From Skeletonema tropicum (lineage: Eukaryota > Bacillariophyta > Thalassiosirophyceae > Thalassiosirales > Thalassiosiraceae), in contig CM074128.1 of NCBI GenBank assembly GCA_037178625.1, positions 2,232,001 to 2,296,000 of the forward strand: DNA of 64,000 bases. Direction: 5' to 3'. Shown piece after piece: positions 43,701 to 53,377 of this stretch. The notes below the pieces were generated by a model that saw only the letters and a program-made list of their open reading frames with translations, was not told the origin of the DNA and made no database searches. The first letter of the stretch is position 1, and the number at the start of each line of letters is the position of its first letter. Position numbers and translations under genes: made by a program.

Positions 43701-45872
43701 TAAGACCACGCGTAGTACCCGCAGTTGAGGTGACTGCTGACAATACTTGAGAGCAATTGCATGACAAGCACTGCGGGAGCGCCCTAACACATTTGGAGAC
43801 GATTCTAGATGCATCGACAACGAGCCTTCTTAGTATGAGACGACAACAACAACTAGACTTTGCATCGACTTACTTGTAGTAGGACACTCAGACCAGGGAT
43901 CGCAAATTCATATTATCAAACGATACTGGAGCTGCAAATGAGTTTGAATATATCAGGCGAGACCAATCTCAAACGGCACGAGAAGGTCTGACAGAGTACG
44001 GGGTGCCATCGATAGGTTATCGTGGACGGTTAGATGCCGATTGTGGTAGACGGAGTAAAGCCACCACAGACTTCATGAGACTGATTCGACCAATCACCAA
44101 CTCGACCAACAAAAGACTCGGCATACGGGGAGAATATGAGTGATATACCTCGCTCGTGATGCCGAAACACGAGATATAGGCCAGGCTAATGCGAGTTGAA
44201 CTAGAGGCGCACTGGACAATTTGATGCACAAATGTAAATGACTGGAACGAGGCGATATGACCGACTTAAACGAGGCGATATAACCACGACAACAAGAGAC
44301 CGACTTAAAGATGTAGAGATATGCGAGAGGTGATGAGGCAATAGCAGGAGAGCCAACACCAACATACCAAGGAAGTCACACGCTAACTCTGGAAGCACGA
44401 CATCCCACATGTTACACAAGCAATACAGGCGACACATATCGGAACATAGAAGAGGTTGCGAGGAAATGATTCCTTGAACAGCCAGACGCATCATTGCCGC
44501 GAATAGAACAGCCAGGCGCATCAAGGTTTGGGCTCATAAAACAGCACAGATACAGATCCAGATCCGTCACCCACGGGACAATGCCTACCTCATCTACATA
44601 ACTGCCATTAGACGTACCGGCCACCGATTTTTGTATGGGCAACGCACGCTTGAATTTAAGTGAGAACGTGGCTCGAAGCTAGAATCACTTGAGATAGTGA
44701 AGATAAAGGGAATGAAGTGAAGACTCGTCACTATGCGCAACATGATTTACAACGTACAGAACTATGCTTGCCAAAGGTGTATACAGGATGAAGAGTCACT
44801 CTCAAGACACGCGATTAGGGACACCATCCATCGTCCATTATGAGATAATATCGGTCGACGTAGATGACATCCTACCAAGAACCAAGAACCCGAACGAGGT
44901 GATGATTAAGCTCTGAGAGAATAACAAACGACCTCGGGCAGGAAGAAGGACATGGCAAGAGCCTCTGAGACAACACGACGAATGAGAAGGAGGAGAGAGA
45001 ACTCAATCAATTAAGTATCCAGAACGCTAGAACTAGACACCGGACTAAAGCGGTGAAAGAGGTAAAGATACCAGCAACCCATCTCTGTACGACGATCAAT
45101 TCTGACTTGGACCGTCTCTACGATGTGGTCAAAGCACCTCGTGACACTCGGGCATACAGAACCGCGATGCATATGAGGAGTTACATTGAAAGGATGCAAT
45201 CGGGCATACAGAACCGCGATGCATATGAGGAGTTACATTAAAAGGATGTACATTGAAAGGTATTTACGTTTACGGGGAGACCGTAGAGGCTAGTGAAGAT
45301 TGATCCAGCCGGTATGTAGGGATCATTTTGACCGCACTTCGTCTTGGACACCTCGAAAGCTGTTTACGGAATTATACGTTACCTGGATAGGTATCCAGAT
45401 AGGAGACTTGCTATGTCTACAATACATGTCGAAGAAGCCCCAAAGCATAGCACAGATTGGAAGGATTTTTACGGGAGACGATTGAGGAAGACCCAGCGGA
45501 AATACCAGTTCCGTTGGGAGAGAAGGTGAGGATCAGAATCTTATCGTTCAATAAACAAGGAGCAGAGTACGGTTGAATTTACAAATCTTGGCGCCGACAC
45601 CGAGATGGTAGCGATGCGCTTCGCGAGAGGTTCGACAGTTGCACTGAAGATCAACCTAAAGATGTTCGCTGTACCAACGCAACAGGAATTTTACAATGTC
45701 GATAATACCTCCTGGACGGAGCCAACTACTCAGACACACTCAAGAAGTATCACCTTTATACAAGAGGATTCAACTTTATATTACCCAAATCAGTGCACGA
45801 TAGTGGATGAGAAGATTTCCAATGAGACTTAGCTTTATGAATCGCAAGCGTAAGCTTACAATTCACGGGGAG
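40736..45872. other. Non-coding, purine-rich interior of the outer LTR element
   Basis: The plus strand is markedly rich in A and G for over 5 kb (for example GAGACAGAGAAGAGACAGAG near 43163). No plus-strand frame has coding character; the longer minus-strand frames here (up to 171 codons) are by-products of the skew. Short direct duplications occur: AGGCAGATAAAAGAGATG near 43115 and 43188; TTGATGGAGAAACGCCCTGC at 42757 and 42807; GGGCATACAGAACCGCGATG at 45149 and 45202. Confidence 0.6.
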
Positions 45873-46048
45873 CGTTTCGTGTAGCACAGAACGTCTCATT
45901 CCCTTAGACGATCACTCACTTCTCACCAATCTTTATCCTTGTTATGTATCCTTACCATGTAATTATATTATTAGTTGATGTTATCGCAGTAGTACTGATT
46001 AGTCTGTATATATTACATAATCATTAACATAGAGTGAGAAACGAATCG
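45873..46048. repeat. Right LTR of the outer element (176 bp)
   Basis: Identical by eye to 33053-33228; preceded by a short purine tract (ACGGGGAG) that could serve as polypurine tract, followed by TGAT. Confidence 0.85.
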
Positions 46049-46279
46049 TGATAGTCACACCTCGTGCAACTGATCGGCATTTTCTGGCGTTGATTTTACA
46101 AAAATCATCACATCGATGAAGTACCACCGAACCTGACACTTCCAACGAGGCTACTACTACCGCCGACACTTTCAATAAACACGCAATGGAACAAAAGTCT
46201 CGAGAGAGACAACATGCTAAAATAATTTGTGAAATCTGTATTCATCCATTGTGATCAAATAGCAGTGTGAGGCAATAAG

Positions 46280-48356
46280 ATGGACGCGACGGCAGTGAGT
46301 CCAACTCCTCTTATCAAGGCCAATTCTAATGAGACGGCTGCAGAAAGTGAAGGCGAACATCGTGAACGCTTTTCAAGCAGGTTGGCATTCTATTTCTCCG
46401 CGGTTGGATCAGCAGTTGGCTTCGGAAACGTCTGGAGATTCCCTTCTCTCGTCTTTGAGTATGGTGGTGGGGCATTCTTCATACCATATCTACTAGCTCT
46501 ATTCTTGGTTGGCATTCCACTATTAGTCCTTGAAATATCTTTAGGGCAGCACTTCCAGCTTGGGGACGTCGGATGCTTTGGAAAGATCCATGAGAGGCTT
46601 CGGGGTGTAGGTTTGGCTTCTATAGCATGTGGATATATGCTAGTAACATATTACTCCATGCTCTTGGCATGGACTTTCAATGCCTTCTTTGCATCATTCC
46701 GCGCAGATAATTTCTGGGATCAAGATGAGGTCTCTGGTACAGAAGCGAAAGAATACTTTTATCAGAACATTATCGGAATGAATACTCTTGGAGATGATCT
46801 TATGCCTACTCGCTTAGTTGGAATGAATGTCTTTTATTCATTGTTGACTTGGGTGGCAATTTACTGCAGTGTTGCGTATGGACTTGAAGCAACTGGAAAA
46901 GTCACTTATATTACGATGGGTTTTCCTCTGGTAATCTTATTCGTTTTCCTTGGGAGATCATTAACACTAGAGGGTAGTGGAGATGGAATCAATGAGTACA
47001 TTGGTGAATCGAACTGGGGCATCTTTAGTGAACATCCCGAAATTTGGTCAAGAGCTGTTTCACAGATCTTCTTTAGTTTAGGCACGACGTTTGGAATCAT
47101 GACCGCATATGGGAGTCACTGCCAACGCAATGAACCAGCATTCTTGAACTCATGCGTGGTGGCGGTGTCAAACAGCATGTTTTCATTCATTTCTGGGTTC
47201 GCAGTCTTTGCTACGCTTGGTCACCTAGCCTACTTGGAAGGCATGGAGAGCGTTGGCGATCTTGAGGTAAGTATATACTTACTTCAGAAGGATGTGGTGT
47301 GAATACAATGTATTTCTCACCTCATGCATTTTTCTTTCATTATATTAGTATTCGTCTTTCGGATTGGTGTTTGGGAGCTGGCCGGTTGCGCTGGGCACGC
47401 TTCCAGGCGGGCAACATTGGATTAGACTGTTCTTTGTTATGCTTTTCATGCTTGGAATAGACAGTGCCTTTAGTTTCATGGAAGCCTTCCTCACTGTTTT
47501 ACATGATACAAAGCTGTTTTGCAACGTGGATAAAAAGAGAGCTAGCTTAGTCCTTACTTCGTGTGCCTTCCTACTCTCTACACTTTATGCAACCGATGCT
47601 GGTTTGGTATTTCTTGACAGCGTGGACTATTACATCAATTTTGTCATCATATTTGTGGGATTTGTCAAATGTTTGGCAGCGGGTTGGGTGTATAAAATTG
47701 AAACTCAAATCAAACGTCTTGGGCCAAAAATTGTCTTTACCTACATTGCCACCACTTTTGGTTCTGTCCTACTGGCTTGTGCAATGTGGTTTGGAGTTGG
47801 TAATGCAGCTGCAGGATTTGTCGGACTTTTCATTTCGTATGCCGTAGGCATTTCATATGTTGGTTATCTAATGAGCAAGCAGATGCAGAAAGATCCATCT
47901 CTAACCTGGAGTGATATGTTTTTTGATCTAACTATGAGCAATGTAATGGAGCTCCGAGAAGATTTAATGTCGAGCGTGGGGCATATTCCGGTTGCTTGGG
48001 CCTTCCTAATCAGACACTTTATCCCGCCAGTGCTCTTGATTTTATTCTTTTTGGGAGCAGATGCTACCACACTCGATGAGGATGGAAACGAAGTTAAAGT
48101 GTTCGGGAACTACGGTGGGTATGCTTATTCTTATCAGATACTTGGCATCCTGACTGTAGTATTTGCTGGATTTCTCGTTGCATCAAGCCTCGTCTTCCCA
48201 AAGCTCTACAACACACTTCAAACTGTTGATGAGACTAATATGAGCGTTGGCAAGAAGGGCATCGATGAGATTCAGATGGCAGAGAAGGATCAGATCAACA
48301 CAACTTCTTGCACTGGAGCTGGAGAACAGCAGTTATCAACAGGAGAGCTTACCTAG
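46280..48356 (+). CDS. Sodium-dependent neurotransmitter-symporter (NSS/SNF) family transporter (two exons)
   Basis: Exon 1 is 46280-47266, exon 2 is 47349-48356; the 82-bp phase-0 intron is GTAAGT...TTAG. The protein is about 664 residues with about 12 hydrophobic segments. The TM1 signature FYFSAVGSAVGFGNVWRFP provides the sodium and substrate sites typical of the family. PYLLALFLVGIPLLVLEISLGQ (TM2) and the TM6 region FFSLGTTFGIMTAYGSHCQRN also fit. The family couples Na+ (and Cl-) gradients to uptake of amino acids or related solutes; the substrate cannot be told from sequence alone. The gene starts 230 bp downstream of the outer LTR element, so LTR-derived promoter influence is possible. 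Confidence 0.92.
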
Positions 48357-48768
48357 AGATGCTCCCCATTACTTTTCCATATCATGGTTGCATTGTAGCC
48401 GTATATGTAGAAACTAGAAAGCTATTGTAATATAAGTACTTATAAGTCACGTAAGTGAAAGTATGCTCTCTCATACGAGAGTCTCTTTCCCGCCCACTCA
48501 TTAAAACCCTTGTGCATAGGTGGGAACTAGTACTAAAGGATTCCGAAAAGGAACCCTCAGTATGGTGGAAAGTCAATTTTTTTGGTCGGAGAGTTCCAGT
48601 TCCCAGAGCGAGGCCCAGTTCCACCGGCCACCGGTCGGAGAGTATGCCACGTGCCTTTTCATGGTGTTGATAGCTCGCGAGAGCAAGATTACACAACGAT
48701 GACGACGACGATGCTCTTTATGTGCGCAGCTCATAGTTTCGGCAGAGCCTCCTTGTTTCTACGACATC

Positions 48769-49752
48769 ATGAAGGCATCTCCCATCATAGTCATCACACA
48801 GCTACTTGCCCTCTCTACCGAAGCACGCTTGTGGCAGAAGACATCAAAAGATCTCCAGGAGAAACAATCTGATGACGGAAGCGCCGAAGCAACCACTCGG
48901 ATTATTGGTGGCGGTGAAGCAGAAGAGGACCGTTACTCTTTTACAGTCTCTATCCAATCAGGCGGTCACTTTTGTGGAGGCTCACTCATTGCGAGAGACA
49001 TGGTGTTGAGCGCTGCTCATTGTTCTCATGGGGAAATTCCACAATATGATACGGTTATTGGGAGGCATAACCACGACGAAACGGATGGGGATCGAGTAGA
49101 TGCAGTGAGAGAATATATACACCCGAATTACAGAAAAAGCGCAGTTAATTACGATATCATGGTTGTAAAACTTTCACGTCCTACCAGCGTTAATGTAGCG
49201 ACGGTAAAGCTCAACTCCTCAAGCTCAATTCCTTCCTCTGGTGAAGCCGTGACGGTTGTTGGGTGGGGTAGAACTGAATCAAGGAGCACGTCTGATGAGC
49301 TCAACGAAGTTGAAGTAACTGTAGTATCCCAAGCATCATGTAGAAGCTCGTATGGCTTTGATGTAATTACGGACGAGATGCTCTGCGCTGCAGATCCAAA
49401 CGAGGACTCGTGCCAAGGAGATTCTGGAGGGCCCTTGTTTTTGAAGGGTGCCAATGCTGAAAGTGATGTTCAAGTGGGAGTGGTGAGCTGGGGATATGGT
49501 TGTGCAGACGTAGATTATCCTGGTGTGTATGCGAGAGTGTCTTCTGTCTACGATTGGATTAGAGACAGAGTTTGTGAACACTCTCAGGATGAAGACGCGA
49601 GGAGTGCGTTCCAGTGCATCAGCCCTAGCAAAAGCACACCTTCTCCAGCTCCAGAGAGTTCATTTACCTTTCCTCCTACTACTGTTTATGTACATAACGT
49701 TGACGATTCTACCTACGATGATTCCTACACAGACGACTTTGTTGTTGATTGA
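48769..49752 (+). CDS. Secreted trypsin-like serine protease (S1A), copy 1
   Basis: 327 residues with an N-terminal signal (MKASPIIVITQLLALSTEA) and a short propeptide before RIIGGGEAEEDRYSF, the usual activation site. The triad is His in LSAAHCS, Asp in NYDIMVVKL and Ser in SCQGDSGGP. The Asp six residues before that Ser indicates trypsin-type (Lys/Arg) specificity. Cys pairs follow the chymotrypsin fold. The C-terminus is a Pro/Ser linker and an acidic tail ending FVVD at a TGA (49750-49752). The 3' flank after that TGA still matches the Trp-rich tail codons of copy 3. No intron is needed. First of three tandem paralogues, same strand. Confidence 0.93.
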   Translation: MKASPIIVITQLLALSTEARLWQKTSKDLQEKQSDDGSAEATTRIIGGGEAEEDRYSFTVSIQSGGHFCGGSLIARDMVLSAAHCSHGEIPQYDTVIGRHNHDETDGDRVDAVREYIHPNYRKSAVNYDIMVVKLSRPTSVNVATVKLNSSSSIPSSGEAVTVVGWGRTESRSTSDELNEVEVTVVSQASCRSSYGFDVITDEMLCAADPNEDSCQGDSGGPLFLKGANAESDVQVGVVSWGYGCADVDYPGVYARVSSVYDWIRDRVCEHSQDEDARSAFQCISPSKSTPSPAPESSFTFPPTTVYVHNVDDSTYDDSYTDDFVVD

Positions 49753-50258
49753 TGGAACTCATGGACGAACACCGTATGCTGACGCTTCCCTTTAACTTTA
49801 TTTCCCATGTGTTATGGCTGCATTGCAGCAGAAACTAGAAAGCTATTGTAATATTACACGTCAACGTCACAAATGTTTTCTAGTGTCAGTACCACCTCCG
49901 CTCTGTCAACTATGACGGGGGACCCTCGTTTCCCATTCAACCCTGCAGCGAACGACTTTTAGGTGGGATCTACTGTAGTACTAGTACTAAAGGATATCAA
50001 ATAAGCATGAGATCCCATAAGACTATTTTTGTCGAAGAGTATCTGCCACGGGCCTTTTTCATGTTGCTTGAAAACGTTTATTAATCCCATGAGGCCAATA
50101 CAACAAGGGCCGACTGAAACAATTCATACAGAGCCCGCTAGGAACTAGTATAAAGCTTGCAAGATCAAGATTAAGGCATCGATGCCGACGATGATGTTCA
50201 TACTCCAATCTTCTGCACAGCTCATAGTTTCGGCAGAGCCTCTACAGTCTACGACATC
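49753..50258. promoter_or_regulatory. Intergenic region and promoter of trypsin copy 2
   Basis: Contains a block ACTAGTACTAAAGGAT (about 49979-49994) also seen upstream of copy 1 (about 48526-48541) and, diverged, of copy 3 (about 51853-51867). The sequence CTCATAGTTTCGGCAGAGCC lies just before the start codon in copies 1 and 2 and, diverged by a base or so, in copy 3. These shared blocks are duplicate remnants and candidate promoter elements. Confidence 0.45.
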
Positions 50259-51251
50259 ATGAAGACATCTCCCATCCTACTCGTCACACAGTTATTCGTC
50301 CTCTCATCCGAGGCACGCTTGTGGCAGAAAACATCAAACGCAAGAGATCTCCAGGAGAAACAATCTGATGACGGGGGCATTGAAGCAACCACTCGGATTA
50401 TCGGTGGCGGCGAAGCAGAAGAGGACCGCTACTCTTTTGCAGTCTCTTTCCATCAATCAGGATTTCACTTCTGTGGAGGCTCACTCATTGCGAGAGACAT
50501 GGTGTTGAGCGCTGCTCATTGTGCTTATTGGAGGATTCCAAACTATGATGCGGTTATTGGGAGGCATAACCACGACGAAACGGATGGGGATCAAGTTGAA
50601 GTCATGAGGCACTATATACATCCGTATTACAGGATATTCGCAAAAAATTACGATATCATGGTTGTAAAACTTTCACGTCCTACCAGCGCTAACGTAGCGA
50701 CGGTAAAGCTCAACTCCTCAAGCTCAATTCCTTCCTCTGGTGAAGCCGTGACGGTTGTTGGGTGGGGAGTTACCGATTTGGGGAGCACGTCTGATGAGCT
50801 CAACGAAGTTGAAGTAACTGTAGTATCCCAAGCATCATGTAGAAGCTCGTATGGTTCTGCATTAATCACGGACGACATGCTCTGCGCTGCAGATCCAAAC
50901 GAGGACTCGTGCCAAGGAGATTCTGGAGGGCCCTTGTTTTTGAAGGGTGCCAATGCTGAAAGTGATGTTCAAGTGGGAGTGGTGAGCTGGGGATATGGTT
51001 GTGCAGACGAAGATTATCCTGGTGTGTATGCGAGAGTGTCTTCTGTCTACGATTGGATTAGAGACAGAGTTTGTGAACACTCTCAGGATGAAGACGCGAG
51101 GAGTGAGTTCCAGTGCATCAGCCCTAGCAAAAGCACACCTTCTCCAGCTCCAGAGAGTTCATTTACTTTTCCTCCTACTACTGTTTATGTACATAACGTT
51201 GACGATTCTACCTACGATGATTCCTACACAGACGATTTTGTTGATGATTAG
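50259..51251 (+). CDS. Secreted trypsin-like serine protease (S1A), copy 2
   Basis: 330 residues. It has the same layout as copy 1: signal MKTSPILLVTQLFVLSSEA, propeptide with ARDLQ, RIIGGGEAEEDRYSF, the same His/Asp/Ser triad and trypsin-type Asp. It differs mainly in loops around the His (AHCAYWRIPNYDAV) and at 60-80 residues after it. It ends FVDD at TAG (51249-51251). The untranslated bases after this stop retain TGG ACA AAT and later GGTTGGACTGGAATAGCTGG, remnants of the tail of copy 3. Confidence 0.93.
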   Translation: MKTSPILLVTQLFVLSSEARLWQKTSNARDLQEKQSDDGGIEATTRIIGGGEAEEDRYSFAVSFHQSGFHFCGGSLIARDMVLSAAHCAYWRIPNYDAVIGRHNHDETDGDQVEVMRHYIHPYYRIFAKNYDIMVVKLSRPTSANVATVKLNSSSSIPSSGEAVTVVGWGVTDLGSTSDELNEVEVTVVSQASCRSSYGSALITDDMLCAADPNEDSCQGDSGGPLFLKGANAESDVQVGVVSWGYGCADEDYPGVYARVSSVYDWIRDRVCEHSQDEDARSEFQCISPSKSTPSPAPESSFTFPPTTVYVHNVDDSTYDDSYTDDFVDD

Positions 51252-52184
51252 TGGACAAATGTATCCGTATCGGATGGTTGGACTGGAATAGCTGGTGAGG
51301 TTGGGTATAGTTCTTTCTATATACCGATGTTTGTTGTAATAATTGCAATCAAGCCTTGCTGAACCTGATTTGAATCAAACTGCCAGGATCAGATCAAGAA
51401 AGCTCGAACTGGAGACTGGAGACAGCAGTAATCTAGAAAATTACTTACCTAGACCAAGACGCTTCACCTTTATTTTCCTTTTGTTAGGTTGCGTTGCATC
51501 CTTATGTAGTAACCAGGAAGCTATTGTAATATGTATTACATGTCACCGCGAACAATTTTTGCAGGAAGACAATCACCAATCGCCTTTGGAGTAGTAGTAG
51601 AGAAGCAAGTGCAAGGTCTTAAAGTGAGCCCGCGCAGTGCAAAGAAATGGGAACCATATCGGTTCTGTTGCAAGAAAGAATCCCCCGAAGCACACACTGG
51701 GGTTTTGGCACGAGTGATTGATACGACTACAATTAGGGGATTCCCCCCTATTTCAATCTCCTTCTAGAGTAGAGATATGTTTGTCTCTCTGTTGCGCGGG
51801 GAAGATTCTCTCTAGCCCTCTAATTGAAACCCGTGTAGTACATATGTGGGAACTTGTAATAAAGGATTCCGATTGTGAGAAAACGAAACCCTCTTTAGGA
51901 TTTTATGCAACTTGTTGTGGAGCGTCTCCGCGCTGTGCCACACGGCTCGGCTACACGGCTGGTGGCTGGTCTTGGTTGCTTGCATGAAAGCGTTAATATT
52001 AAACCCATGCAATCACTCAGGGTGCGTGACTGCAACATGTCATTATATCGTCCGTAGGAACTAGTACACAGCCTGGATTAGGACATCGATGCCGACGATG
52101 ATGCATAAACAATTCTGATCGACAAATTTTCTGCTTACATTGCTCATAATTTCGGCAGAGCCTCTACTTACAGTCTACGACATC
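51252..52184. promoter_or_regulatory. Intergenic region and promoter of trypsin copy 3
   Basis: About 930 bases. The part from about 51775 resembles the region upstream of copy 1 (GTGGGAACTTGTAATAAAGGATTCCGA against GTGGGAACTAGTACTAAAGGATTCCGA, differing at a few positions). Short frames here show no known motif. Confidence 0.45.
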
Positions 52185-53213
52185 ATGAAGACATCTCCTA
52201 TCCTACTCATCACGCAGCTATTTGTCCTCTCTTCCGAGGCACGCCTGTGGCAGAAAACATCAAACGCAAGAGATCTCCAGGGGCAATCTGATGACGGGAG
52301 CATTGAAGCAACCACTCGTATTATCGGTGGCGGCGAAGCAGAAGAGGACCGCTACTCTTTTGCAGTCTCTTTCCATCAATCAGGCGAACACTTTTGTGGA
52401 GGCTCTCTCATTGCGAGAGACATGGTGTTGAGCGCTGCTCATTGTGCTGATGTGGGAAATCCGTCATATAATGCGGTTATTGGGAGGCATGACCACGACG
52501 AATGGGATGGGGATCAAGTAGATGCATTGACGCAATACATACATCCGTATTACAGAGAATCTACAAATAACTATGATATCATGGTTGTAAAACTTTCACG
52601 TTCTACCAGCGCTAATGTAGCGACGGTGAAGCTCAACTCCTCAAGCTCAACTCCTTCCTCTGGTGACGCCGTGACGGTTGTTGGGTGGGGAGTTACCGAA
52701 CTGGGGAGCACGTCTGATGAGCTCAACGAAGTTGAAGTAACTGTAGTATCCCAAGCATCATGTAGAAGCTCGTATGGTTCTGCATTAATCACGGACGAGA
52801 TGCTCTGCGCTGCAGATCCAAACGAGGACTCGTGCCAAGGAGATTCTGGAGGGCCTTTGTTTTTGAAGGGTGCCAATGCTGAAAGTGATGTTCAAGTGGG
52901 AGTGGTGAGCTGGGGATATGGCTGTGCAGATGCATATTATCCTGGTGTATATGCGAGAGTGTCATCAGCCTACGATTGGATTAGAGATACAGTTTGTGAA
53001 AACTCTCAGGATGAAGACGCGAGGAGTGCGTTCCAGTGCATCGGCCCTAGCAACAGCACACCTCCTCCTGCCCCAGTAGGCGGTACTTCTACTACTGATG
53101 ATGTCAATTATGATGATTTCATTTATTATGATGACTTTGTTGATGTTATAGATGATTGGTGGAACTCATGGACAAACACCGTGAATGATTGGTGGAATAG
53201 CTGGTGGAATTGA
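52185..53213 (+). CDS. Secreted trypsin-like serine protease (S1A), copy 3, with Trp-rich tail
   Basis: 342 residues from the ATG at 52185; the frame is open 45 bases upstream without an ATG. Signal, activation site, triad (AHCAD, NYDIMVVKL, SCQGDSGGP) and specificity Asp are as in copies 1 and 2. It lacks the SFTFPPTTVYVHN linker of the others and ends in a tail with WWNSWTN and WWNSWWN, seven Trp in about 20 residues. Such an aromatic tail could bind polysaccharide or membrane (inference). Confidence 0.93.
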   Translation: MKTSPILLITQLFVLSSEARLWQKTSNARDLQGQSDDGSIEATTRIIGGGEAEEDRYSFAVSFHQSGEHFCGGSLIARDMVLSAAHCADVGNPSYNAVIGRHDHDEWDGDQVDALTQYIHPYYRESTNNYDIMVVKLSRSTSANVATVKLNSSSSTPSSGDAVTVVGWGVTELGSTSDELNEVEVTVVSQASCRSSYGSALITDEMLCAADPNEDSCQGDSGGPLFLKGANAESDVQVGVVSWGYGCADAYYPGVYARVSSAYDWIRDTVCENSQDEDARSAFQCIGPSNSTPPPAPVGGTSTTDDVNYDDFIYYDDFVDVIDDWWNSWTNTVNDWWNSWWN

Positions 53214-53377
53214 GATCCGTAGAGACTGGTGTTTTTTTTTATGCTTTAGATTAGAGAGATTCTACTTACTAAACTTGTGTTGAATAAATAATTAGTAGCT
53301 TCACCACGAACAGTAAGCGCGCACAGTACTTATATCATCAACACAAAGCTAGCTTCAACAACATATCATACTCTTCA

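Larger units (their letters stand above)
33053..46048. mobile_element. LTR-bounded non-autonomous element (LARD-like), interrupted by a Copia insertion
   Basis: Two 176-bp direct repeats, identical as read, bound this 13.0-kb segment. Left flank and right flank share TGAT (33049-33052 and 46049-46052), consistent with a 4-bp target duplication. After removing the nested Copia element (6010 bp plus its 5-bp duplication) about 6.98 kb remains, with no plus-strand frame over about 110 codons and no Gag, Pol or integrase motif. The first internal bases (GGTTTATCAGACAGCC) resemble an initiator-tRNA-Met primer site (TGGTATCAGAGC) with two extra bases. A purine stretch (CACGGGGAG) precedes the right LTR. 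The class of the missing autonomous partner is unknown. Confidence 0.75.
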
